Assembly (NCBI GenBank): GCA_020631735.1
Contig: CM036209.1
Location: 5,617,451-5,681,450, forward strand
DNA from: Saccharum officinarum
Lineage: Eukaryota > Streptophyta > Magnoliopsida > Poales > Poaceae
Direction: 5' to 3'
DNA length: 64,000 nt
Part shown: piece after piece, positions 38,898 to 50,009 of the stretch
Numbering within the stretch: position 1 is the stretch's first letter
Layout: each line of letters begins with the position of its first letter
The notes under the pieces: model-generated
The model's database searches: none
The model's input: only the letters and a program-made list of their open reading frames with translations
What the model was told of the DNA's origin: nothing
Made by a program: the position numbers and the translations under genes

Positions 38898-41742
38898 ATG
38901 CAGCATCAGGAGGAGCAGCAGCAGCCAGGACTAGAGGGCATCGTCATGAAGCCCTCAGAGCCTGCTGAGGATGAGCAGGAGCAGGAGCAGGAGGCCAAGC
39001 CCAGGAGGATCTACCAGGCTTGGAAGGGAAACAACGTGAGCTTCCATCTCCTTCTCTAGCTCCTTTATTACCAGTAGTGATCTTGTTCTTCAAATGGTTT
39101 GAGAACTCTTCAAACAAACGTTGCCAGCCGGAAACAGACCAGAGTTTTACTGACAAGAGCAGCTCCCACCAACCATCTGCAGATATTCCTGTGTGGCGGG
39201 CGGCTGATATTCGGACCCGATGCCGCGTCCCTCCTGCTCACGACGTTCCTCATCGTCGCCCCAACCATCATCTTCTGCTACCAGAGGAAATCCAAGTTCT
39301 ACGGCTCTGGTGGGCAGCAGCAAATGCATCAAGCAGCAGCGCTCATAGTCACCATCACAACAATCATGGTCAGTATCTCTTTGGGCCATCTCTGCCGACT
39401 CTACTGTCTTCTCCCAGCAATTACCATGAATTCAACGATGGTTTCAACCTAGATATCTGAAACTGTGACCATCCAGGAGTTTCAAGGATAAAACATCCAA
39501 TTCCCAGTACAGCCCAAAACTGAACCATGGCTTCAAATGCAGGACCTTGTCTTCCTGTCCATGACATCCGCCAGAGACCCAGGAATCGTGCCAAGGAACA
39601 CGAGAGCGCCTCCTGAAGCTGACGAGTTTCTTGGCTCCAACACTCCGTCTATGGACTGGAGCGGTGGGAGAACCCCACGGATGAGGTTCCGTCGGACCAA
39701 GGACGTCATCATTAATGGCTTCACGGTGAAGGTGAAGTTTTGCGAGACCTGCCTGAGGTACCGTCCACCACGATCCTCGCACTGCTCCATCTGCAACAAC
39801 TGTGTCCACAAGTTTGACCACCATTGCCCATGGGTCGGCCAGTGCATTGGACTTGTAAGTAACCGACTCAGCTATGCAGTAATTTGAATGTTGAAATTAT
39901 CGAAGTCTAGCTCCAGACCTCCACTGGAAGACCATGTGTCAATCCACTTATTTCATAACTGTTATGCATATCATTGACATCAAACATATTAGTTTCAGTA
40001 ACTTGAACTTATGCATGCATCTAGTTGTACTATTAACCAAAACTGATCCACTCAGTTGTGCTTGACCAAACAATTAGTGGCAACTAACTTTTCACTTAAT
40101 AAACCAGGGAAAGTTGTCAACTCCGACTGGATTTGTTAATCAGATTCGACACCTAACTAGGAAAGTGATCTTCCAAATTTCTAATAGGAGTATTGAACCA
40201 CACCTAACATATAGGCTTCGAGGACATAGTGTCATAGTTTGCATTAAAATGATTAGCCAAGCATAATCCAAAGCCATATAACAGAAATGCAATAATACTT
40301 TAGAAATAAACAGTAAGTTCTAACAATATTGCATTCCTATCAATATTTCATTCTTAAATGGTTTCCATTGTCCTTGAATAAATAATAATCACTGTTGTTT
40401 CAATGCTTCTTGCAGAGGAACTACCGCTTCTTCTTTCTGTTCATAGCAATGTCGACTTTCCAGTGCATATTTGTCTTTATTTTTTCATGGCTGAGTGTCT
40501 ATAGCCAAATGAAAGACAATGGAGGCTTTATCTGGAAGGCCTTGCGCAAGGAAGCATATTCATTTGCGCTAATCATATATACTTCTATTGTTGTTTGGTT
40601 TGTTGGAGGCCTCACAGTGTTTCATCTCTATCTAATCAGTACTAATCAGGTGATTGTACTTCCTTTGGTTGCATATAGTTTTTAGAATACTGTTACAAAC
40701 TCTGATCTTATTATACCAGAAATCGAGCAATGCACTTGACAGGACTATATGATATATCAAGACAGTTTTGATATCTTGAACTAGCAGCTCCACAGATTAA
40801 GATGGTAATCCAAATAGGGAAATTTGCTCTGGGACTGGTAGATAATAGGATATAGTTAAAGCAACAGGGATTTGTACTGACCAAATATTTTAATTGGATT
40901 TCCGGAAATCTCTACTTAAAATTTCATTAAAATGCAAAGACTGTACAAGCTACATACATAACGAAAATAAAGGGGAAAATGTATTTTTACAACATGTAGT
41001 ACATGTATAAACCTGCTTATGAAGGTTATGAACAGTATGTTATCCAAAATATTAAGTTGATTACGATCTGCAGAATGCAAAGTTGTGCAAATTTTCCATA
41101 AGTTGCAATGCCTACTGTTAGTACTTACAGCCTCCAATACTTTTAATTGATATTAATTACTACCTATATATTTTGCAGACAACATATGAAAACTTTAGAT
41201 ACCATTATGACAAGAAGGACAATCCCTACCGGAAGAGCATTGCAGCAAACTTTGCAGAAGTGTTCTTTACTAAGATACCACCTCCGATGAACAATTTTCG
41301 TTCATGGGTAGGTGAGGGCGCACTTGAAGCTGGATTCTACACTCCATACATTGGGCTGGATGTGACAAACCCAAGAGAAAAGATTGATCTAGACATGGAA
41401 AGCAAAGAAGTACTTGTTGGGGGTATGCAGATTCCAACGGTACTTCAGAACATAGACTATGGTTCTTTTGAAGAGAGTTCAGATGACAAGAACAGAAATG
41501 CTGGTGAAAAATCAGTGCATTTTCCTATAGCTTGGGCACAAGGAAATGGAGATGCTGGGACATCTGCAGGAGCTGCCACGGCATTCAACGATGAAACAAG
41601 TGAGGACGATGTTAATGAAATTGGCAGTCCGAATACAACTACAACCCAAGCATCTGCAGAAGCTATCACAGAACCACCAGGTGAGGGTGATGCTAAAGAA
41701 ACTAATAGTTTGAATAGAACTGCCAAGTTTCCGAAGGAATGA
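38898..41742 (+). CDS. DHHC protein S-acyltransferase (5 exons, 477 aa)
   Basis: It transfers palmitate-type acyl groups to cysteines of target proteins, in endomembranes or plasma membrane. Exons: 38898-39035, 39183-39368, 39543-39854, 40416-40649, 41179-41742; every exon keeps phase 0 and junctions are GT..AG. The frame is open upstream of 38898, but that is the first in-frame ATG ([11 protein letters not shown]). Domains: acidic N-terminus, two membrane helices (exon 2 and start of exon 3), the cysteine-rich domain [31 protein letters not shown] with DHHC at about residues 200-203, two further helices (exon 4), then TTYENFRY (TTxE motif) opening exon 5 and a Ser/Thr/acid-rich tail. All family-defining residues are present. 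It is divergent from GFAT and convergent with the FMC1-like gene. A second, broken copy starts at 53629. Confidence 0.93.
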
Positions 41743-42367
41743 GAAGATAGCTTTGTTTTACCTGTGTATATTTGGGGACTTGTTTGTAGATATGGGCATT
41801 GTGATTTGTCAGTTGATGTGATTCTTTATAACATATATAGGATACATACAGCACAATAACAGAGCCTTCTTATGCCAAGCAAGTTGGGGTAGGCAACATA
41901 CAAGATATTTAAGAAAATAGAAAATGTTTTTAATGAGAGTGTGTTCATCTGAATAAATTTTGTACATTTTTCATGCATTGTTCCTAATGTTTTTTGCATC
42001 TTAGTCTTTCCGAGCATGTTGATCTTGGATGAGAAACGTGGATGTATCAAAAAAGTTGACTGGTTGCTTGTTTCCGTATGCCAGGTCAGATTGATAAAGT
42101 GGAAGGGACAGTGGATAGAAACGACCGGAGATGTAATACAATCTAGATATTGTGCGTATTACAGCACAGGAGCAATTGACTTTTGTAGAAACAATTCATA
42201 CATCATTGAATGACATCATTAATAAACCAATGCCATTTCATATTATTGAGAGAACAGTAGAATTGGAAACCAAACTTTCCGAGGTAAATGGAATGTAGGA
42301 CACAAAACGAAGTTCCATAGCTAAATGGCAGTATCATGGATCACACATACGTGAAGAAAAGAAGCCC

Positions 42368-43112
42368 TCATGGCTGGTAGACATCAGGAAGCTGGAGGCC
42401 TACACTGGCGGCAGATTTGTTCAATATCTTCTTCATTTCATCAGATCGGTCCACAGCTATATTGTATGAGAACAGCAGGTCCTGGGCAATCAAGCACGAT
42501 GTAGAGTTAATGGAGTCCATAGTGCATGATAAGCTGACAGTATAGAGCTATTGAGAACACGCTCGGTGTAGAAAGCAAGTATTATCTAATCAGGTCAAAT
42601 CATGGAAATGAGCAATTAAACCACCATGCCACCACACTCAGACTGAACTAGTGTAATGTATTATCCAAATAATTGCATGATTATGAACCATACTGTGTGT
42701 CTGTGCCAACAGCTATCAATTAGACGGTTACTGTATAGCTAATTTGCCTTTGAGACTCTTAACCCATTCTCTAAGCAACGCAATGCAACCCCTCCTTGGC
42801 ATTTCATCGAACACATGACCTCCCTCGTAGGAAAGGGAGCAGATCAACGCCGTTATCAGAGGCACCAAATACTCCACACCGGATCATCATAGCACACGCG
42901 ATCTCCAATACCTTGTGGTGGTGGACGCTGGTGAGGAGGTAAGCGTAGTCCCCGGCGAGCCGCAGCCTGGCCCTGGCGTCGGCCTCCGTGCCGGCGGGGG
43001 CGCGGAACTCGGCCGCCACGAAGTCGCGGAAGTGCTGCTTGGCGGCGCCCCCGCCGACGTGCTTCTGCACCGCCTTCAGCACCCGCCGGTACGCCGCCGC
43101 CGCGGTCGCCAT
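42368..43112 (-). CDS. FMC1-like mitochondrial assembly factor (2 exons, 104 aa)
   Basis: Exons: 42912-43112 (67 codons) and 42368-42481 (37 codons plus TGA); GT..AG junction, phase 0. The small basic N-terminus (AYRRVLKAVQKHV) is followed by QHFRDFVAAEFR, YAYLLTSVHHHKDLLFSYNI and a C-terminal SAASVGLQLPDVYQP. The spacing of the RxxL, LLxSxxxH and GLxLP elements recalls FMC1/C7orf55, an LYR-type factor for F1-ATPase assembly in mitochondria. Assignment is by pattern, not by alignment. The GC-rich 5' side (43040-43240) would carry its promoter. A copy with one base lost is at 56336-57101. Confidence 0.75.
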
Positions 43113-45363
43113 CGGTCCGTCCGTCGGTCTCCCTTCAAATTCGACTGGAGCGGCGGCGACCGGCGAGGGAGGGAGAGAGAAAGGGGCCGACGGGCGGGCA
43201 GGTGGCGGCGGACGCGAGTGTTCGCGTCTCTGACTGTCTGGTGAGTGCTGACCGTCCGATCAAGCTTGTGCGGCGGGAATCGAGATTACAGATGGTGATG
43301 GCATTCTCTTGTTTTTCTTCGTCGTCTTATTATTTAAATAAATAAGTTGATTCATTCATTGTTATGATCGACGTGACGTGGATTATAATGGAGGCATCGT
43401 TGTTAAGCAAGGCAGCTACATCCTCATTAGCTCCGGCTGTACAAATTCGCACCGCTCACCACGGCCGGACGCCCGCGGCTGCAGCCTGTTTTCCCACATC
43501 CACGTAAGGGCCTGCGCCGGTTGGACGTTGCTCACCCGCGCCGCCGAACGTGGCCCACGCCGCACGCCCACGGCGACTGCTTACATCCCCTCAAGCTTCC
43601 CGCGTGTATTTCATGTGCAAAAACTAATCTACATTCGAAACATTCGGACATAACATTTGTAACCTATAAAAAAGACAGATGAAATACTTGAAACTTGTGT
43701 CTGAAACACTTGAAAACTATTGCAAAACATACACAACATCTAGATAAAACATTTGCAACATATGTGTGCAAACATATGCAATATCCAAATAAACACGCTT
43801 GCAACATACGTCTGAAAAACAGATAAAACATTGGAGAGAGACTCTTGCAACATACGTATACAATCATTACAACATATGCAACAACCCAATCTACTTTTGC
43901 AACATCCGTATGAAATGCTTGCAACGTACCTCTAAAACATTTGAAACATTTGAAATGTAAGCTTGCAATATGCATCACATCCCGATGCCGCCTCCTCCGC
44001 CGTCTGCATCGGGGCGCCACGGCCATAGCAGCAAGCGAGGCTGGAGGGCTTCCATGCCAGGGCCTGACTCTTCTCCTTGTGCTGGCGGTGCCTGTCGGTG
44101 TCGTCAGGCCGGATGGCGTAGCAGTGACAGGAGCAGGGAGACGGGCGTGCGGAGCAGAAGCAACATCAAAGAGCAGCGGGGCGGGCGCGCGAAGCAGCGG
44201 GAGGAGCAGTGGGGCGGGCGGAGGAGCAACAGAAGGGGACACGGGCGGCGGAGGAGAAGTAGGAGCAACGCAAGGCGAGCAACGAAAGGGGCCGAACATG
44301 AGATTTATTGGGCTGGCTGGTCCCCAGATCCAGGCGCGTGGCGTCCGAACGGGACGGACGCCCACGTCCTATGATCGCTACAAATTTGAAGCAATTTGCA
44401 ACCGGGGCAAGCAGTCTTTCAACAAACAAATGAGAAACAAAAGTACCCGGTGCAAGAAATTAGGAGTTTGTGGCATCATCCCAAGAATCTATCACTGAAT
44501 GTGAAACATGAAGGGATTATACAAGCATCATATCAGATAAAAAAAATTATACAAGCATCATAGTGAATCATGTAAAACAAACCATGCCACAGTTAGTACC
44601 CCGCGTGCACTCTCTAAAAATCAGCAATAGCAATATATTCGCCTGCTTTAAATTGTAAGCTATTTTATTTATCATTGTTATAAAGTCAAATTTATCTAAT
44701 TTTGACTAGGTTTATAGAAAAATGTATAAACATCTGCAATATTAAACAAACGCATTGTCAAGATATATTATATGGTGTATCTAATGAATCCTAACATTAT
44801 ACATGTTTGTGCATTTTTCTATAAAGTTGATTAAAGCTGGATAGGTTTGACTTAGTAACACGGTTTGGAACGGGGAGAATACCATTATTTTTTAATAAAT
44901 TCCAAATATGTTTTGCTGTTTATATTCTTTAAAATGCTAAAGCTTCGATGATATATCTACGTCTCAATATCCTTGAAGAACCTAAATCGAAGTTTTGGAT
45001 GAAATAAGTGAAGGACATTGTTACTCCCCAAGGCTGTAGGACAACGAAACAAAAGAAAAAAAAACTTAAATTCACTTCCACACGATGAAAATGAGAGTAA
45101 TCATCTCACTTCCACACAATGAAATATGAGAGTTGCTATATTTCAAGTGACTGAATTTTTAGACAAAAATAATTTTAGACAACCAACTAGTAAAATTAAA
45201 AAGATACATAATTAACAATTTTTCTATAGTCAAACAATAAAAAAAACATGTTGCCTAAACAACAATAAAAAAAATCAAGCACCTAAAATATAGGAGAAGT
45301 GATGAAAAACATATCTAACAGTCACCCAAAACATTTAGACAAGCTACTACTCTCCATTTAAGT
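43113..45363. other. Intergenic, with interspersed repeat and MITE
   Basis: From about 43430 to 44390 lies an interspersed repeat: a stretch (43665-43960) of degenerate TTGCAACATACGTCTGAAAC-like motifs followed by a GC-rich part. Long open frames there on both strands are low-complexity and not credible genes. 44638-44879 is a MITE. The rest is AT-rich with no gene seen. Confidence 0.55.
44638..44879. mobile_element. Stowaway-like MITE (242 bp)
   Basis: The right end reads TTTGGAACGGGGAGAA, the inverse of a CTCCCCGTTCCAAA-type Stowaway end. The left end is decayed. TA lies on both sides. Internal arms GTTTATAGAAAAATGTATAAACAT and ATGTTTGTGCATTTTTCTATAAA pair as a hairpin. It is present at the same place in the duplicate (58618-58859). 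Confidence 0.6.
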
Positions 45364-47948
45364 TCATATTGATGCATGTTTCTTCAAGAAATCAATTGCC
45401 ACTGCGGCATGGAATGCAGCTCCAACGGGAAGCGCATCCTCATCGATCACAAAGTAGGGGGAGTGAGGTTGCTTTACTGCCACCATTGTGCTCTCATTGC
45501 CAACTCCAATGGTGAAGAAGGCGCCGGCCATTCTCTGCGCATAGAACCCAAAATCCTCAGCGCCCATCACTTGAGGAGCAACCCTGACGTTCTTTTCCCC
45601 TAGCAGGCTCTCGGCCACTGCCTTTGCATGAGCATACATCCTTTCATTGTTGACCACAGCAGGATAAGGCCGCATCTTCTCCTTCATGAAGTCCACAGAA
45701 GCAGTACAGTGATGTGCCGAAGACTGTCCTTCTACAATCTTACATGCATAGAAGCACTTCTCAGCTGTAGTAGTAGAGACTATGCTGATATGTTCATATA
45801 GGTTCAGGTTTTAGAGGAAGTTAATTACCTCTTTAATCCTCTTCATGAGATATGATAAACCTTCATCTGAAATGCTCCTCATGGTGCCACCAAAGGTCGC
45901 AGACTCCGGAATAACATTGAAAGCTTCTCCTCCTTTCACAAAAGTGATAGATACCACCTGAAAGATTCAGTGGTAGGGAGGCATCAATCTTTCAATGTTT
46001 CTACATATATAATCCATACACAAACATATACAATTTTGCAATCTACATAATCCATATATACACATATATTAATTTTTGCAATGGACGACTATAGTAATCT
46101 TGCCACTTACTGCACCATGGAGGGGATCGACTTCACGAGCAACGATTTGCTGAAGACTGAGGATTGCAGTGGATGCAACCACAACAGGGTCGATGGATTC
46201 ATGGGGCATTGCAGCATGACCACCTTTCCCATGAATGGTTGCCAAGAATCGACCTGCTGTTGCAGTGACGGGTCCTGGCCTAGATGCAACAACGCCTACT
46301 GGAAGTGCTGGGTCCACATGCATGCCAAATATGGCTGACGCATCGTCAAGAGCACCTTCTTGCAAGACATAGTAGGCTCCGCCATAGCCCTCCTCTGATG
46401 GTTGGAACACAAGCTTTACAATACCCTAATGAACAAAATAATTGTAACCACGTGAGTGTGAGCATGGAATGCAAAAAAAAATATCTATTGAAAGCAAGCC
46501 ACTAGAAGGAAAAAAAACCATATATAACTACACTGACAGTTCTTTCTTAAAAGTAAAGGTCATCAATTCGCTGATGGCCTGTGATATTTCAAAAATTCAG
46601 ATTATATTTTTCAATTGCAGATATAGTACCTTCAAGTCACCCTTCCGATCTTGAAGTAGCTTAGCAGCTCCTAGGAGCATTGTTGTGTGCGCATCATGTC
46701 CACAAGCATGCATTTTCCCACTTTCTTGGCTCTTGTATGCCCAATCTACCATTTCCTACAAAAAGACAAACAATACCAATTTAACTACTGAGCATTGTTG
46801 TTAGTACTACAGGGGTACATTGAAAATATGGCACTGACTAGCCAGGACCACATCCAATTCATGATTGTGGTGCAAAGAATACCAAATGGTGAAGCTATTT
46901 TTTCCTCTTAACTTGCTGGCAAACTATACATTACGTTGGCATTTGTGTTGCTTTCACTCCCTTACAATTTCTTCCAACATGTTCCTTATTCATTCCAGGA
47001 TTTAAATGACAAAACAGTATACTTGAAAATAATCCTGTTCAGTTGATGCATTTAGTTGTGTGAAAATTGGGTATGGACGTATGGTGTTCTATCTGATACA
47101 CAATTGGTAAAATCTTAGTGAACTAATAATCATATAGAGATAATGTGATAGATACCTCAAGTGCCAAAAAAGAAAAAGGAAGTGAATAGTGTTAGATGAC
47201 AAACTTTCATATGACTTATAATCAATTATCAACAAAGCTGGCTTAACTTCTATAATCTTGGACATGTCCACGTTAACCAAACACTAAAGAGATGGTTCAT
47301 GGTTGTACACAATAATATTGAACATCATGTTACATCCTCCCCAGAAATAACTTGCGTTATTTTGTTATTGATTAAAAAGTTCACAAGTCCCTCGCTGCGT
47401 TGGCCAATATTCTCCATGGAACCAACTTTTATCGATCATCATTCATGAAATTAATAATGAATCATCTTGTACAAAGTAGTTGACTGAAAGTCAATTAATC
47501 TCTCTTCTTGGAGAATGAGATCGATTTTTTTTGAGAATTAGAAACCACGGAAGTGTAAACAATTCTCTCTCTATGCAAGAATATCATAATCCATACATAC
47601 CTGTATTGGGAGCGCATCCATGTCGGCCCGGAGCGCGACCGTGGGCCCGGCGCCGCCGGCGCCAGCAATGGTGGCCACAACTCCGGTCTGGGCGACGGGC
47701 CACCTGTAGGGCACGCCGATCGCGTCGAGCTCGGCGCGCACGAGCTCGCTGGTGCGGTGCTCCTGGAAGGCCAGCTCGGGCCGCTGGTGGATGCGGCGCC
47801 GCACGCCGCGGAGCCACGCGGCGAACCCGGGCGCGCGTGCCTCGCCAAGGAGTTGTTGTTCGACGACGACGGCTCCGACCGACGACAGGCACAAGGGAAG
47901 TACTGGTGCTAGGTACAGGGCGAGGAGGAGGGCAGAGGCGGCGGCCAT
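45364..47948 (-). CDS. IAA-amino acid hydrolase ILR1-like (5 exons, 430 aa)
   Basis: An M20D amidohydrolase family member that frees indole-3-acetic acid from amino acid conjugates, usually in the ER. Exons: 47601-47948, 46630-46755, 46111-46425, 45829-45957, 45364-45738; GT..AG junctions, phase 0 throughout, 1293 nt. The start ATG at 47948 begins a signal-peptide-like [19 protein letters not shown]. Metal and catalytic motifs are all present: [18 protein letters not shown] (about residues 132-140), FQPSEEG (about 165), [12 protein letters not shown] and [10 protein letters not shown]. The protein ends KKHASI with no KDEL-type retention signal, so its final location is open. About 430-445 aa is usual. 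A copy with three single-base losses lies at 59343-61924. Confidence 0.93.
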
Positions 47949-50009
47949 GGCCACGTATGAGATGGATCAAATTTCGGTAAGGTCGCTTTGAGTCTGCATG
48001 GTGCATGCTGTGACTTGCTTTATTTTTTGCTTCCGTTTGATGTTTTGTTGCCGATCCGATTACAAAGGGATAGATATATATGTGTACTGAGTTACCATGA
48101 TGACTTCTTAATATCTCGATCATTTGGCAAACAGTACGCATACATCTACCAAAGCTTTTTGCATACGCCAATATTTTGTCATGAAGGACAGGGCCGGGCC
48201 ATGCATTTCTAATGTTGAGATGTCATGATGGTGCTCTAGCTAAACTGGCCGCCACATGTATTCATTCATTCATAATAATACTCCCAGTATCCATATATAA
48301 GTGTTTTCCTTTACCAAATTGTTGGAGGGGGATTTTTTTCTTTTTGCTAAAAAACCAAAAATAGGGAGTTATTTTACAAAAGTCATGGAGATGCTCTTAG
48401 CATTCAAAAATTGTCCATAATTGTACCCATTTTTAGCATAATCTAACCCCATGTCTTCCCATCATTAAAATAAAACTAATTAGTTCTTGTCATTTTAATT
48501 AACGTTTGTCAGTGTAATCTTGATATTTAAAAATTTGTTGTGCTCCCTCCGTCATGTAATGTGGAAATCTAAGCGATTTTTAGACAAAATAGCAAGTCTG
48601 GCAAAAGATCACTTTACCTCTCACTAATTAGAATGGACGGAGTAGTTTAGTTGTTATTTTTTTAATTAATGTTGTTTGTTTTGGTTGACACTAAATGTTT
48701 AAACTCGATATTTCCTACCACAAAAGACAAAGGAGAGAGAAGGCTCAGAACCCAGAATTACCTTCTATTTTTGTTATAAATTTTGAACTCTAGATCCTTT
48801 ATATTACAGGATGAAGGGAGTAGGTGATATATTGATGGGTATTATAATAATTTCTCTTCCTCTTATTAACCTATCCTCCATAAAATAAACTAGAAATGCT
48901 TTGTGAGGGAGGGAGTATTCCTGGTCTATAGATTTGTCATTGATTGATTCCCAAAAAAAAGATTTGTCATTGATTAATAACATTGTCCTTTAATTTAAAA
49001 AGAAACTAAGGGTTTTCGCTCGATACTCTTCAAATTAAAAACAATCTAAGATGTAATAGGATTGATTGCTCTGTCGAAAAGACATGAGCAAAATACTTAC
49101 TTTTAGGTGTACATTTATAGTTTAGTGAGCCACGTATTTCTAAAAAAATACAAGCAAGTAATTGGTAAATCTACAAGCACCCATGTCAATTTGATGATTT
49201 AACTCTGAGTGAATATGTTTCGCCATAGAAAAACCAAACCAACTTAGCTCTTATTTGTGTACTAGCTTCGAAAAAATATTCAGTGATGAAGCTTTAAAGT
49301 CTTATTATTTGGGAACACGACACACATGCATAGATTTGTCCTAAAGGCATTTTTGTAATCTCATAAATTTCTTGCATTTTATTGAATATACATTATGACC
49401 ATACTATAACTATATAGGAAAAGATGGTGAAATGCAAGTATATATCTCTATTAGAGATCGTGCCACTTCTAAAATTTTAAGTACTATACAAATTTGACTA
49501 TAGAGGGAGTATTTATTTTATACATCAGCAAGGGTGTTTGGTTTGAGGAATGAATTAGTCTATCGTCTTTTTATTCTTTATTTTTTTATTTTGTCTGTGG
49601 AATGGAATGAATGGGTTAATGCATCGTCACTTTATTCCTATCAAGCTAATTTGAGAAATGACGTCATTCCAGTAAATTTAAGGAATGAGCTCATCATATT
49701 CCACCGCATCTAAAAATGGTTTAATTCCTCAAACCAAACATCCTATGACTATGCAAAAGAGAGAAAAATATTAGCGCATTTCTGCATAATCTCCCAAAAC
49801 TGTATCCCCATTTCACTCTCTAGTGTTTTAATATGACGGCCCTACTGCTGGTATTATACTTTTACATTCAGAAAAAAATCCCCCTCTCGCTGCTCCAAAC
49901 AATCTTGCAAGTGTTTTGCTCAATCATCCTACTACTGCTGCCTCTGTGTGTATACCCTGTAACAAGGAAACAATACAGTCCCTAGGCGACGGTGACCATG
50001 CTATGTCGA
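47949..50009. other. Intergenic with MITEs
   Basis: AT-rich, no gene seen. It contains the ILR1-like promoter side (47950-48300), a possible Stowaway-like element at about 48543-48640 (CTCCCTCCGTC...GGACGGAGTAG) and a Tourist-like MITE at 49532-49743. The 3' end of the rhamnogalacturonate lyase lies at its right edge. Confidence 0.55.
49532..49743. mobile_element. Tourist-like MITE (212 bp)
   Basis: Inverted ends GGGTGTTTGGTTTGAGGAAT and GGATGTTTGGTTTGAGGAAT (the latter from the opposite strand), matching at 19 of 20 positions. The GGGTGTTTGG start is typical of grass Tourist/Harbinger-like MITEs. I could not identify a clean target duplication. The same element is at 63509-63720 in the duplicate. 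Confidence 0.65.

Noticed and set aside
43664..44365. 233-codon minus frame and overlapping plus frames of 134 and 185 codons
   Set aside because: They lie in an interspersed repeat and share the same GC-rich bases on opposite strands, with no recognisable domain.
48543..48640. Stowaway MITE as a separate feature
   Set aside because: The ends CTCCCTCCGTC and GGACGGAGTAG fit, but there is no clear TA duplication and the arms do not pair well, so it is noted only in the intergenic entry.
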